DNA of 60,000 bases from Membranipora membranacea (lineage: Eukaryota; Bryozoa; Gymnolaemata; Cheilostomatida; Membraniporidae), in the NCBI GenBank assembly GCA_914767715.1, contig OU612074.1:15116062-15176061 (forward strand), written 5' to 3'. Made by a program: the position numbers and the translations under genes. Numbering within the stretch: the first letter of the stretch is position 1; each line of letters begins with the position of its first letter. Shown one piece after another: positions 38,901 through 50,600 of this stretch. The notes beneath the pieces were generated by a model that was given only the letters and a program-made list of their open reading frames with translations, made no database searches and was not told where the DNA came from.

Positions 38901-41900
38901 TAGACTCTCAATCGTCAGCCTGTCCATCGATTGACAATCAGGCTTCCTACATCACTATGGGATGCAAGATCCTTTTTTAATGTGTTGATACTGCAGAGTA
39001 TTCATTTATGAGAACTATAACGATGCTCTGCGCTATTAGTTGAATTATTGCGGCCATCATATCACCTCTATTTCCGATAACATGTCATCTGAAAATTGAT
39101 GCATTTAGCTACATCATTATAAATTAATGGATTTTTCACTGTCAGACATTTTACAAAAATTGCTCCATGATTCAACCAATAAGGCCACTGTGCAAAACCA
39201 CCACAAGCTATCACTGCTTCTTTTCTGTGCTTTCAGTGTGCTTCATCAGCTTCTTCTTCATGCTCTATCCTCACAATCAAAATGTGCAGTCATCATTACT
39301 GCTTACTTTCTCATGAACATGGAATTAAATGATAACCCACAGCAGTACAAATTATTTAATTGCATATTGCTAATGCACAGGGAACTTGTTGCTAATGCGT
39401 AAAGCATATTGTTTACATAACTGAAAAGTATCAGTATTCATGTGTTATGTTGTCTTGACTTCTGAAGTCAGATGTCATTTATATTTGGGATTCCGCCATG
39501 TGACTGTGTCCCTTGATTCGACCCCTGTCTGTAGCAGCGACTTAGCTAGCTCATTTTTTCCCAAGCAGTATCTATTTCACCTGCCGTAAATGCTGTTGAA
39601 ATCAGGAAATTTTTGAATTCATAGCTAGATGAAGAAATTGATGGATTTATTTGAAATTCTTAATTGGAAATTGATAACAAACCCTCTTGTTAACACAACA
39701 AAGCTGAGAACATGTTCACAGCCCTAGCTGAAATTCACTCCACGCAGTTTTAACATCTAAAGACCTCTAATGTGTATGTAATACAAAAATCTGAACCAAA
39801 TGCCAATAACCAAATTTGAGTTATAAATGAAAGCAAGTTGAAAGAAATTGATTTTATCTATTTATTTTTCATTTGATTTCACCTTACTCGAGGGGTTCTT
39901 TTAAGCAATATTTTATTCCACATGAAAAATTTTACTTTATGTTTACATCCCTGGAGAGAGAGTTTATTAAAAGTAAACAAACAGACAAGTTTGCTGTATT
40001 CCTTAACTATTTCTATATTCATATTTAGGTTAAAGGAGGAGCTATGAGTACAACATATGAAGTCGCCAGAAAGTCAACAATACCAAGCGACAATACAGGT
40101 TAGAAATTAATACATCAATTATAGTGGATACAAGGTGTGTCAGCTTCAGAACAGTCATTTGGTGCTCACATTTTGCATGACTTTGCCTCCAATTGGGTTG
40201 TGTCAGGAGTTATCCCTAATTATAGGGGGCGCTAAACAGATGAGACCATAAATTTGACCATAGATTTTCGGATAATTTTTTATTTCAGCATATTGGTCAA
40301 TTATCTGGACTGCAGAATATGTAGATCAATGTGGTTAGCTGAAACCAATGAGTTTTTACAGCATAAGGTCTCATCTGCTTCCTTTATGGCTTATATAGAA
40401 CTTCGCAAAAGTATGGTCTTGTCTGTAAATAATCAAGGGAGATTACTCCGAAAAACATGACCCCCATTTACTCAAGTAAATGGTCCAAAGTATGCTATCG
40501 ATGATCTAGTAACACTGCTGGTCTCTGTGTGTTTGTCAGCCATAACGGCATAACTTTGAAATATTGCTGTCTCGGCTTGTAGTTGGGATGGGGTCATAAC
40601 AAATGGACAGTGGTATCCACAGAATACAAGGTGATTGCTGAAACAAACACTTAGTACTGATAGTACTGCTAGTACTGCTAGTGGTGCTAGTACTGTTAGT
40701 ACTGCTAGTACTGCTAGTACTGCTAGTTGTGCTAGTAATGATAGTAGTGCTAGTACTGATAGTGCTGCTAGTAATGCTAGTACTGCTAGTGGTGCTAGTA
40801 CTGTTAGTAGTGCTAGTAGTGCTAGTACTGATAGTACTGCTAGTACTGCTAGTACTGCCAGTACTGCTAGTTGTGATAGTAGTGCTAGTACTGATAGTAC
40901 TGCTAGTACTGCTAGTTGTGATAGTAGTGCTAGTACTGATAGTACTGCTAGTAGTGCTAATACTGTTCATAGTGCTAGTAGTGCTAGTAGTCTTAATAGT
41001 GCTAGTAGTGCTAGTACTGCTAGCGCGAGTACGAGCACTTTGAAAGTACAATGAAGAGCAACACAACATGCACATCATTTTCATGTTCCTTTAGAAAGTT
41101 TTGTTGTTTTACAGAGCACAAAGTAACGGTGGCCATGTTTGATTTGAAGCCGGAGTTTGAGCATCTCAGCATCCCAAAGATGGTTGCGAGTACGTACCTC
41201 AAAGCTAAGCTTACTAACGACAGTCCCTATCTTATCCTCGCTGGGCCTTCAAGTGTGTTTGTCGACAATAACTTTATCGCAAAGGTAAGTTAACTTATAT
41301 GCCAAGACATTGGCTCCAGCTTAAACTGAAAGCGAAAGAGATTCTTATTTCAGTCTCATTCCACCTTCTCCAGTTTTGTTTTCTGATGAGATATTGGGTG
41401 GCTTGCTTTTGATTTGCTTACGATTTTGCCTTTTTTTTACGATTTTGCTTCAATGGATCTCCATATTTCAATGATGGGTATGACTTGAAACCTCCATGGC
41501 AGCACTCAATTTACACTCAGTAAGCAGGGAAAAAAACAAATAATAACCGTCCTTACCATCGCTGTACAATTTAAAACCTCATGAGTAATTCGGCCAAACA
41601 CAAGTATGTCAACAGACTTGAAAGAACTTTGTAAACAGTTGGCCTCATCATCATTCTACTATAATATAATTCAGTAAGTAACATCAAGGGTTGGCGAGAT
41701 GGCGCGCAATGGGTTAGCACGCTTGCTATTCACTGCCAGGCGATTAGTGCCGCAGGAGTTGTGGGTTCGAATCCCATTGGGGGAGCTTTCAAGAATGATT
41801 GTTCCAGCCCCCAGCACCCTCGGGTGTATACCTCTTCCCTTTATTTTGAGTTGTTCGATGAAATTGAAAATAAAACAAAAAAAACATAACAAATGTTTTC

Positions 41901-44655
41901 CAACTATAAGTTGGCGATTTGCAATTCTGCGATTTTTCAGTTTCCAATTCTACCTATTGATTAAAATACCTATTTATTTACATACATTGATGAAGCCCAT
42001 TAATTTCAGCATTCTTGTTTTGTAATACTAGAGAGTGGCCGTGGTGCAATGGGTAGGGCATAGGTCTTAAATCGAGAGGTCTCGTGTACGATCATGGTGG
42101 TGTCAGGAAGGGCATCCGACCTCAAATGCTCCTGTGCCATAACCTTATACAGTCTGTAGAATTGTACCGATACAGAAAAAAAAACATCAAGGTTTCTCAC
42201 AAGGTAGCGAGACTATAACTGTGTATGACTTAGTTTGCTTCTTTCTGTTATAGTCTGTTTTGCCAACAGTGAGCCCATCTGAGAAGTTTGAATGCTCTCT
42301 AGGAGTTGACTTCGCTGTCAGGATCGATTATAGACCATGTCGTAAGATCAACGAAACAGCCGGAGGTAAGAAATGTGACTTTTTTTATCTCCTTTGTAAT
42401 GAAAACAGGGCCACTCATGTAGCATACTTCAAGCTTCGGGTTGATTTTTATCATCCTTCAGTTCATTATTTTGTTTTTTAAAGGGCTTGCTCTGCCCAAT
42501 TTTTGATTCAGGTTATTGTTTATGTTTATTGCCTTCCTACCAAATGATGATATATGTGAGAATTTCGCCTTAAAACAGTATGAATGTAAGCAGCATTCTC
42601 CTGGCCCTGTTTCAAACAACAATGACTTTGGCCCCGCTGCATCTTTAAATTTGGTAGAGCCTTTTTGCGACCTTTCATAAGTAGCAGACAACTCATAACA
42701 ATTACAAACACATAACACAATACTTAGTATTTAACTCATAGTCCAAAGAGTTAACAAAGCTTAGTACTTTCAGGCTTTGTTTGGTCATTTTATGGTAGTA
42801 AGAAAGTAGTTGGAAATTTGATAATTCACAGTTATCCAAGTTTAAATTTGAGTTTGTTCAAATGTGGTTTCTTTTCAATTTAAATTTAGTGGTTTCTGCT
42901 TTGCGATTTTATCTTGTTGGATTGGCTTTTAACTCAGTGACCATGTCATACAATATGCTGTAAACCAACTGTCTAGCAGTATGGACATATTTATGATACA
43001 TTTTCAAACTAGTGAAATTGAAATCTTGACTCAGCTAGGGTATGAGCTCGGATTCTATTTACATTGTCATGAATGTTAGTAAGGTGACACTAGGAGTGGG
43101 AGGAGGCTCAGTGGTGCTCTCATCTGGCTGCAAACAGAGAGCAAGCTGGTGCAGAAATTGCGGCCTCATCCTTGAGGCAACAACATTTCGCCGCCCATTC
43201 TTCATGATATGGCATAAGATATGACTATGATTTATCAACCGTAATTTATTTGCATTGTCATGATAGTAAGTAAGGCGACACTTACTCTCTATTTAATTTA
43301 TATTGTCATGAAAGTTAGTGAGCCGACACTTACTCAATATTTTATTTCCATTTTCAGGTATGTTCAGTAAGACAACACTTACTCGATATCAGCAGCCGAT
43401 AGAGGTTAAGAACACCCACCAACACGAAATTAAGATTCAGGTAGAGGAGCAACTGCCACGCAGTGAAGATGAGAAGATTAAGGTTAGTCCGGCACACTTA
43501 CATCTAGACTACACTATAAGCTTGTGTACCTCTAATAGTAAGAGTCAACTTAGAATGAGGACCTAAAATGTGCCCGCCCATCCATGATGAAATTGACCTC
43601 GGATTATCAAACCAAATTCTTGACTGATGGACCTCTAGCTTGGCGAATTAACTCACTCTCTATCGATCAGAGATATATATATATATATATATAAAGTATA
43701 TCACGTGATCAGTTTGGGTTAGTCCAGCACACATTAGGGCATGTTTAAAACGTTCCCAAGATGCAATTTGTGTTTTATTGATAGATTGATGTCATACTAC
43801 ACTGATAAAATCAAACGCTAGAATAATGATAAATATCTCAGCAGTAAAATGACTAGTACATAAGCTGTTAAAATGGGTCGTGAAAAAACGGGAAAAACGA
43901 ATTGGTATGTTTCTGTGTGCGGCACTTTTTGGGTCTTTAACTAGGAATTCCCAGGAAGAACTGTTAGATCGATTTATTTTATTTAATGCCTCTATCTTGT
44001 TGTGAACTACAAAGAACTGCATGAGAACAAAATATTTGTTTAAGATGAAGCCTCAATTAATCAGTTATTAATAAATTATATAAAGTGAGATTTCTCCACC
44101 AAAACTAAGACTAATTAAGACTAAAAGGCAGGCGAATCTCATCTACAAGGGTCGCTTCATTCCCGCTTGCACTAGGACTGCCCGCGCTGTCAAAAACCTT
44201 GCAGATATTATTCATTTCTGTGTGCTATCTAGTCTAATTACGTATTAATGCTTTGTAAATATTTTCTCACATATTTTGCATTTTGTAAAACAGAGCAATA
44301 ATGTGCTGCACTAATTTTTATTCCACCATTTATCCTACGAATCGTTATCGCTGTCACATTTGCTTTCACAAGTACTGACTGGAAATTAAAGTGCATTCAA
44401 ACTAACAAAATATGCAGATCAAATTCTTAGAATCTCAGTTCACATATACTTTATTATTTCCAGGTGATCCTGATATCCCCAGTAATCCCTAAAGATAAGC
44501 ACCAGCCTGCAGCTGATGCTCCCATATCTCAAAATGTAAAAGGTAACATTGTCTGGCGGTCCACCATCAAGGCTGGAGCAACTGAGACGTTCACGCTTCA
44601 CTACACAGTGGAAAAACCTGTCGACAGCCGCGATCTGGATTTTAAAGATCTGTGA
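26957..44655 (+). CDS. DUF4140/DUF4139 protein (F37C4.5-like) with a mutually exclusive exon cluster
   Basis: Constitutive exons: 26957-27168, 28142-28385, 29946-30151, 30436-30565, 31214-31362, then one alternative exon, then 40029-40098, 41115-41284, 42254-42365, 43358-43482, 44464-44655. With the first alternative exon (31983-32145) the product is 590 residues, in the usual range for this family. Residues about 26-90 are the N-terminal DUF4140 domain (VTVYTDRAEVKR). Residues about 90-220 are helical or coiled coil. Residues about 220-585 are DUF4139 (TISYLVTGASWNPRYDIRA, LHLSTAQP, IPSDN, LILAGPSSVFVDN). No signal peptide or membrane segment is seen. The variable exon falls inside DUF4139 at the loop before the VKGGAMSTTYEV strand. 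A poly(A) signal AATAAA lies at 45081-45086. The biochemical role of the family is not established; the bacterial name 'mucoidy inhibitor A' is an annotation label only. Confidence 0.93.
28397..28646. mobile_element. MITE of the GAGTGAGCGAT family, copy 2
   Basis: Begins GGGGGTCTTTCAATTAGGAT and ends TTTATTGACAGACCCC, giving rough terminal inverted repeats. The internal GAGTGAGCAAT motifs match copy 1. It starts only 11 bp after a splice donor of the DUF4139 gene (28386). Confidence 0.6.
28664..28735. repeat. Solo end of the AGAATCAGG MITE
   Basis: GTGACAAAATCAGATTTTTG followed by a TCTTGGGTTTTCAGGCTAAT-type stretch matches only the left terminal part of the 13988 element. Confidence 0.4.
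30214..30243. repeat. Perfect 30-bp palindrome
   Basis: CAGAGACTATAGATA followed directly by its reverse complement. A second, 48-bp version with an internal AATATAGAT duplication is at 49807-49854. Confidence 0.9.
31983..32145 (+). CDS. Alternative exon a of the DUF4139 gene
   Basis: 163 nt. Acceptor TTTGATAG at 31975-31982, donor GTGAGA at 32146. The first base completes Arg with the 'ag' carried from exon 5; the exon ends in phase 0. It encodes a Lys/Ser-rich stretch followed by an acidic stretch (DYEYDEPPELG) ending MAE. First of the cluster and a natural default isoform. Confidence 0.85.
33321..33459 (+). CDS. Alternative exon b of the DUF4139 gene
   Basis: 139 nt. Acceptor ACATCAAG ending at 33320, donor GTAACA at 33460. 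Same start phase and end phase as exon a. It encodes a Met/Pro-rich loop (SMMARSVQPQAMM ... SPPPPAMATATAE), a composition common in this loop of animal family members. An upstream AG at 33295 could extend it but would change the phase. Confidence 0.75.
34450..34820 (+). repeat. 17-bp minisatellite
   Basis: About 21 degenerate copies of GTGGACAGTGGTGCTCT. Because 17 is not a multiple of 3, all frames stay open, giving spurious peptides in several frames on both strands. In the intron just before alternative exon c. Confidence 0.9.
34968..35166 (+). CDS. Alternative exon c of the DUF4139 gene
   Basis: 199 nt. Acceptor TCTTTACAG at 34959-34967, donor GTAAAA at 35167. Same phases as exon a. It encodes a basic, helix-prone segment (EALRRLNAKAAALDNQ) followed by an acidic stretch (YDDDFICDEEP) and ends VTQ. 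It has the same basic-then-acidic layout as exons a and d. Confidence 0.78.
35666..36762 (+). repeat. Recent tandem duplication, 550-bp period
   Basis: Two head-to-tail copies, from CAGCATTGAATGAA to CAAATGAGAATA, with only about three substitutions that I can see. Lies between alternative exons c and d of the DUF4139 gene. Confidence 0.9.
36815..36952 (-). mobile_element. tRNA-derived SINE, family D
   Basis: On the minus strand: GGCGTAGTGGTGAGGATTCA then GCAGGTTCGAATCCTGG, a clear A box and B box pair, followed by a unique body. In the DUF4139 gene intron between alternative exons c and d. Confidence 0.65.
37055..37235 (+). CDS. Alternative exon d of the DUF4139 gene
   Basis: 181 nt. Acceptor TCATTTTTAG ending at 37054, donor GTGAGA at 37236. 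Same phases as exon a. It encodes a basic Ser/Arg/Gly-rich run (KSRSRKGFGSFRSRGRKSR), then an acidic run (EEEEE), ending TAE. Its 3' flank is homologous to that of exon e. Confidence 0.8.
38159..38216 (+). CDS. Alternative exon e of the DUF4139 gene (short, possibly decaying)
   Basis: 58 nt. Acceptor TTTCTTACAACAG ending at 38158, donor GTGAGA at 38217. Same phases as the others. It encodes a shortened version of exon d's basic run (SRSTKGIG) and ends ATAE. It retains good splice sites and an open frame but lacks the acidic part, so it may be either a functional short variant or a relic. Confidence 0.55.
40652..41022 (+). repeat. Trinucleotide/9-bp microsatellite (GCTAGTACT)n
   Basis: About 370 bp of degenerate GCTAGTACT units. 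All six frames are open or nearly so, giving artefactual Ser/Thr-rich or Val/Leu-rich peptides. Ends 92 bp before the DUF4139 exon at 41115. Confidence 0.9.
41691..41888 (+). mobile_element. tRNA-derived SINE, family B, copy 2
   Basis: A box region GGCGCGCAATGGGTTAGCACG and B box GGGTTCGAATCCC, then GGGGGAGCTTTC and an A-rich tail (AAAACAAAAAAAACAT). Homologous to 3285-3433 (minus) in both head and body. Confidence 0.75.
42031..42190 (+). mobile_element. tRNA-derived SINE, family C
   Basis: Degenerate tRNA-like head (GTGGTGCAATGGGTAGGGC), then GTCAGGAAGGGCATCCGACC, a central motif known from several animal SINE families, and an A-run at 42176-42185. In the DUF4139 gene intron upstream of 42254. 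Confidence 0.6.
43092..43240 (+). mobile_element. tRNA-derived SINE, family A, copy 3 (deleted)
   Basis: Shares the head (GGAGGCTCAGT) and the body (TGCAAACAGAGAGCAAGCTGG, TTTCGCCGCCCATTC) with the two PI3K-intron copies but lacks the B box and adjacent DNA. In the DUF4139 gene intron before 43358. Confidence 0.7.
43673..43692 (+). repeat. (AT)n microsatellite
   Basis: About nine AT repeats in an intron of the DUF4139 gene. Confidence 0.9.
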
Positions 44656-45080
44656 AAAGACCTTGACATTTGACCGTTGACTCTGAAAGTCATTTAAAAT
44701 CTCTCCTAATGCTTGCATGTTATTGGACAAACTTGGTGAGGAAAATGAATTGAATTGATTCGTCAAAACATTGATGAGGTAACTCCCAATTTACTTGAAT
44801 TGATAACCTATCAGTTCAAGTAGGGAGTATTTTAACCAACGACTTGAAATTGTTCCAGTTTTGTTTCATATATTTCTTACAGTTCTTTATTATTGATAAT
44901 CAGTATCACCCATTATTATGTTCTGTATGTTATTTTACGATAGATATAGTAGAAGTAGGTGTTATAAGATCAGTAATTATGGAAATATTCAGTTTCCGCT
45001 ACATTCAACTCAATGATGTTTCTATATTTTCTATTCTTTCTATCAAAAGTACAGAACAATTTTTAATTTTTCTGTAGATT

Positions 45081-45086
45081 AATAAA
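45081..45086 (+). terminator. Poly(A) signal of the DUF4139 gene
   Basis: AATAAA, first canonical hexamer after the stop codon at 44655. Confidence 0.6.
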
Positions 45087-46301
45087 AGCCAAATACCTCC
45101 TTTCTACAACTAGAACTGATACGATCAGAATTAATCAATCATTCCATAATGCAACACTGAGAGATCAGGTCTAGTTCTCAACAGTGAGTTGCCTGAACCA
45201 GTAAGCTATGGTTGAACTCGGGGAATCCCATAACTTGCATTGTGGGATACTGTTATTATTGGTACCTACCTCATCATTTGGATACTTGCAACTTACTAAC
45301 TCATATCTTGGACTATGCAAAGGCAACATCTTCACCAAATACTACTACTACAAGTCACATTATAGCAACTTATGTGCCACGTTTGTCAAACATCATGACA
45401 ATTGATGAGGGGATTTTGTGGTTGGTTATGAAATGACACTTCCATCTACCTTAAGCTATATTTACTGTTATCTATCCCGATCGATCGAAAAGTCTTCAAT
45501 GGTGATATCACTTCAGAAAAAGACTGCTGTGAAAATAATGTGACACACAGTTTTTTTGTATTATTGTATTATCGGGAGATTTACCTTGTCAGGATAACCA
45601 GCATGGGCTTGGCTTACTTTATCCTGATCGCCAACTTTTCAACAATCGTAAAGCCTAAAGGCAAATGCCAGACGAAACGTCTGTTGAAAACAAGACTGTC
45701 AGACATAAAAATATGCCGTTTGTTAACTATGGTATGATTTTTTTCATTTGTACTTACTAGCAAACTAAAACTTTCAAAGAAACAAATATATAATTTGATT
45801 AATAGGTAAAAAATAATAGGTAAGCTGTTTGTTTAGTCAGCTAGAATTTTAAATTTGTAAGAGCATGATTATCAGGTTGTTAAAAATAGTTACAATGTTA
45901 TATCTGAAACTAAGGGGTTTTAGAATAACCGATACAATACTATACCTAAACTCAATACAATCGATAGAACAGGCTCACCTCAAATCACTGTTACAAATGT
46001 CTGACTTGCTCAAGCAAGATCTTCTCAGTACAGAGCTATCAGTGGATTGTCCTCTCTACTAGCCGCCAGCCTTCTGGGTGACTCTACAAGTAATATAATC
46101 CTCATATGAGTAATCTAGCTGTCCTCATGAGTATACATGTTGTACAGTAAGCAGTTATAAGTAGAGTCCCTTTCCCATTCTTGCCTTCTTCCTTTATATT
46201 CTTTTGCTTTTTCTGTCGGTTTATTTTCTGTTTTTGTTGTAGCGTCCTACAAGTTTTTGGTTGATTTGTTTGGATCCATAATTGTAATGATGTATATATA
46301 T

Positions 46302-46437
46302 ATGTAGTTGGTACAAAGGTATAATATGATTCCTCAGTACGAAATATGATAGTAGTCTGCACTATCTGGTTGCCGTTATATGACTGACTGGTTTCTGGCT
46401 GAGTCATATTATTTATACCTTTGTATTCCAACTACAT
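46302..46437. repeat. Inverted-repeat element
   Basis: ATGTAGTTGGTACAAAGGTA at left pairs with TACCTTTGTATTCCAACTACAT at right, with arms extending about 37 bp. The minus-strand open frame across it is a by-product. Confidence 0.6.
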
Positions 46438-46855
46438 GTAAAAATGGGAGTTGCGTTAATTTATGTATGGTGGGGCAACTCCAAAGTAATATATGATGGC
46501 TATTAGAATTTGACTAATATTCAATATAGCAACAATACAGTTACAGAATACAATAAAGGAATATTTCTTTCGCTCCCGATCCACTGGTCATGCCACAGGC
46601 AAAGGGATCAAGAATTAACTACCACTTTGCGGTAATTGTCTGCTCCCCGGGTGGACCAGTTGAAGGGAGCAACAGGAATTCAGGCAATTGGATTAAACTG
46701 GTTCTATGGTGAATGCATGTATTGAATGCAGTGACTACAGTATTTATATATATACTTTTATTGGCAACCGAAGTCATCTCATTCGAAATGTTTTGCACTC
46801 AGTGCCAGAAAAAAAATTTCTAAAACAAAAAAAAAAGAGAAACAGAATGGAAATC

Positions 46856-47206
46856 ATGGGCGTCAGAAGGATTTACCAAGGGTTGCTCCTTTTTTGCTGT
46901 GGAGTAGTTAGTGGCATGTGTAAGCGGGGAGGGGTGCCCAAGCGCCCTCCTGCCGACGGAAATTTTTTGAAATTCGAGACCCAAAAAGAGACATTCTGGT
47001 ACATACCAGCCAACTTTTATGGATGAGTATCACCAAGCATGATACCAAAAATATTTAACAGCAACAGCCTCTTGCCCGGGCCCCGATTAAAAGTTCTAGC
47101 GATAAAAGAAAACATTGAGTTCCAATTGTTAAAAAGAAAAAAAAAATTTAAACCTCCCAAGGGGTGCTCACTTGAGCACCCTGAGCACCCCTTCTGACGC
47201 CCATGA
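46856..47206. mobile_element. Non-autonomous DNA transposon with GGGCGTCAGAAGG ends
   Basis: CATGGGCGTCAGAAGG at the left and CCTTCTGACGCCCATG at the right form exact terminal inverted repeats of a roughly 350-bp element. The interior carries paired GGGGTGC/GCACCCC runs. No transposase. Confidence 0.7.
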
Positions 47207-47672
47207 TGGAAATAATATCATCAATGATGTCGGTCAAGTCGATAATATATGGTTGAAAAGTAAAGTTTTGAATGGGCTGAACTTCTCTTTAGATCTCAAA
47301 TGTAACGGTAATGAATTGATGTAGCAGAAACTTTGTATCTTAGATTGTCTGTATGATATAAACAGTATTTAATCGATATAACCATAGACATGTTTTGTCT
47401 ATGGTCAAAGCTACTTTCTAAATTTTTGAGTGAAGTGTAATCAACAGTAAAAGACGATAATTCCCCACATAGCAGCTACACAAAAGCTTTGTCCCTCTTT
47501 TGGCATAGTGTAAAGAATATGGACCTAAGTGTTTTCATTATTAACCAATATCAATATCCTGGTGAGTTTTTATGAGCATTCAACAATTATATAGATTCAA
47601 TGACGAAAAGCTGTGCCTCTTAGTAAGCTTTGTTTACTTTCCTTCAGTACTGTGTAGCAATATACTTAAAAA

Positions 47673-50600
47673 ATGGCACACCAACCAGACGAATCGTCAG
47701 ATGAGGAATGGACCGATGAGACATTGTCATGGGAAAATATAGACCCAGAGCTGCTAGATACATTTGGTGATATAGGTTTGCTCATGATGATATGCGTTAA
47801 GTTGGAGGCTGTACTAACTGAGGTCTTAGCGCAATATTGCCATCTTAACCCGGCTGACAGTCCTATTTCACTCTTAAATGATTCTGATTCTTCGCATCCT
47901 AAGGTTCATCTAATAGACTACTATCTACAGATATATGACAGTAAACACGTGAGTGGCTCTGTGCAGGAAGACAGTGTCAAAAGCTTCTCAGAAGCTTTAA
48001 AAACCAGCTCTAAAATGATGTTTGGGCATTTGATATACAATGTCTTTCAGAATAAGGATGGAAATCCTGCTACATACTGGGGTTTCAGTTCTGAGGAGTT
48101 TCGTTTTACAGACATCAATAATCTGCGGCCAAAAGTTGCTCACTACAGCAAACACACAGACCCTAAAAAGATTTTGGGGGATCTCAGCGCACCAGAGAGA
48201 AAGAAAATAGTGAGTAACTTTACATGGATTATAAAGAATAGCAGGACCTTCCAGAAGGCCTATCCGGGTACCTACGCCCAGGTGAGTCAAACTCTGATCA
48301 TTTACACTGTAAAGTTCATAGATACGGGGGATGGAATCACAGAGTTGAATTAAGTACCCAAACACATCTATCTTCTAAGCTTCATCGTTGTTACAGAAAG
48401 TTATGTGATGTATGTACTCTAGCGTCTAGCTGAGATGATGGCTTTCTAAATTAAGGGTCAATGTCAATTTAAAATCACAAAAACTTTGCTCAAAATTATG
48501 CTCATTAGGTCCTAGACAATTTTGTTTCTAAATCTCTCACTCAGCATTTGTGAGTAAGAGTTTCACTCACTTAGTCAGACACTGAGTGAGCGATCAGATT
48601 TCGATTTCGGATGCTTTTAATCGAAAGAACCCACACCCCACCCCCCCCCGCTTAATCCAGCCCCTTGAACAATAGTTGTTTCACCCTGAAACAAAAGAAG
48701 ACAACTCCTTACCTCAATAAACAATTCCACAACAATAATGTTTAGCAATTCAATGACCATTCTTTACAGCTAAAAAATGTCTTTACAGCTAAAAATATAC
48801 TAGGAACCTCCTCATTGCTCTACCCTCTCCCCGAAATTTTGACCTGAGGTCAATAGATGAAGAAATTTAAATTCCACACTCTATTGTTGTTGCGAGCAAC
48901 ACTTGATTTGTAGCTGATTCATATGCCTATTATTATGAGATGAATGCTGTTGAATGATCCTTTGCTCTTTTAACTTTTTTATGACTCACCATGACAACAG
49001 ACTGATTTACAAGGAATAAATCTTAGCTGCTTTTTTTTTAATTTTTCACCACACATGCCACACCATCGCATTGCATTCAATAGCATCGTCTTTGATGATG
49101 ACTCAATGAAATGAACTAAAACCTTATCCCTGTTTTTATGTAGAGGCAAAAGGACTTTCTTGAAGTAAAAAAACTAAAGGAGTTCAAAACTTTAGTCAGA
49201 GTATATAACCAAACAGTTAACAATACAGACAAAGAAATCGACGAAATTAAAGAGTAAGTTACCTAAAATTCTTCGCATTCATTCACAAAACAAAAAACTT
49301 ACGGCCCCTTCTAACCCATCTTGTATGCATCAACTTTTTTTCTGTTTCTCGGGAACCACTCGCCCCAGATCAAAAATTCCTTCTATACATAAGAAAAGTG
49401 CACACTTCAGCTTAACAAAGCTAGTTGAGCTACCAAAATTTAAATATCTTGAGCTGCAAAGCCTTATTCGACTATACCTTTCATCAAAATTTAGATTATA
49501 TCCCGCTGTTTATCTTTAAAAAACAAAGCTACTTTCTGAATTTTTGAGTGAAGTGTAATCAACAGTGAAAGTGTCAGTACACAACCAAAATGGGTGGTTA
49601 ATACTCTGAATATCTTAGTTCCTGTCGCTATTGTCGAATTCACTTTCTCTTCTCACATAAAACCTCATGCCGCGCCCGCCTGTCAGAGATAAATCTAATC
49701 CTATCACTATATACCCTGGTTAATCAAACCCTATCACTGAGCTACCTTGTTCAATATTGACTAAGCAATCCTGTATGTTGAGAAGCACACATTCTTACAG
49801 TTTTATCAGAGACTATAGATAATATAGATAATATAGATATATCTATAGTCTCTGGTTGTATTATAGTATGGTACCAGAGGCAAAATAGCCAGTTTTATCT
49901 GAGAAAAGTATACCATCTCAAAGCCAGGAATCTGGGGCATGGTGAAACCTAGCAAACTTTGCCCAGGATCAGTGGTAGTGGCATTCCATTGGAAGGGTAA
50001 GATGGATCTTAAGGTTAGAAAATTGAAGGCTGATGAGGGAAATACTGCTTTATTATTGCAGTGCAAGTGCAAGTTTTCCCAGAGCCAACAAACATCCTTT
50101 TGGGTGACATGTTGAAATTATATAAACAGCCTAATTCTTGCAAGAATTAGTAGCCTGTTTAACATCATTTAGTATTTTGATTATTATTTATTGATTGTGC
50201 AATTTTTAAACTCCAGGGCTAACCAGTTGTTGTTGGACAAAATGGAGAAAAATCAGGAAGAGATTGACCAGCTGGAAAGTACAAAAGCTATTCTTCAGGA
50301 GAAAGTGAAGGAGTATAAGGAGAATCTAAATGAATCAGAGAGTAGGAGAAAATCGGACAAGGACCTAGCCAGTAAAGAGAGGAGAAATTTGAAGGGTGAG
50401 CTCCAAATAAGTGAAAGATCCAACAAAAATAATGAAGCAGCTGTTGAGAAACTTAAGGAGGACTTGAAGAAAGAACAGAAAAAGGGGCTTATCAAGGATG
50501 GACAAAATCAGAATGAGCAAGCAAAGCTAAAGAAAACAATTCATAAACTACACAAACCATGCTCCCGTTGCGGTCATATTGAGGATACTTCGGATAATCT

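Larger units (their letters stand above)
44656..47672. other. Intergenic region, DUF4139 gene 3' UTR then repeats
   Basis: Begins with the 3' UTR (AATAAA at 45081-45086), which includes a 66-bp hairpin at about 44765-44830. It holds an inverted-repeat element at 46302-46437, another with GGGCGTCAGAAGG termini at 46856-47206, and one half of a 45-bp dispersed repeat at 47406-47450. No convincing coding exon. Confidence 0.5.

Noticed and set aside
39127-39402. 91-codon open frame between the exon cluster and exon 40029
   Set aside because: No splice sites with cluster phases; in an intron; no known motif.
40536-41084. Ser/Thr-rich (-) and Val/Leu-rich or Ser/Ala-rich (+) open frames
   Set aside because: Translation of the GCTAGTACT microsatellite in an intron; not proteins.
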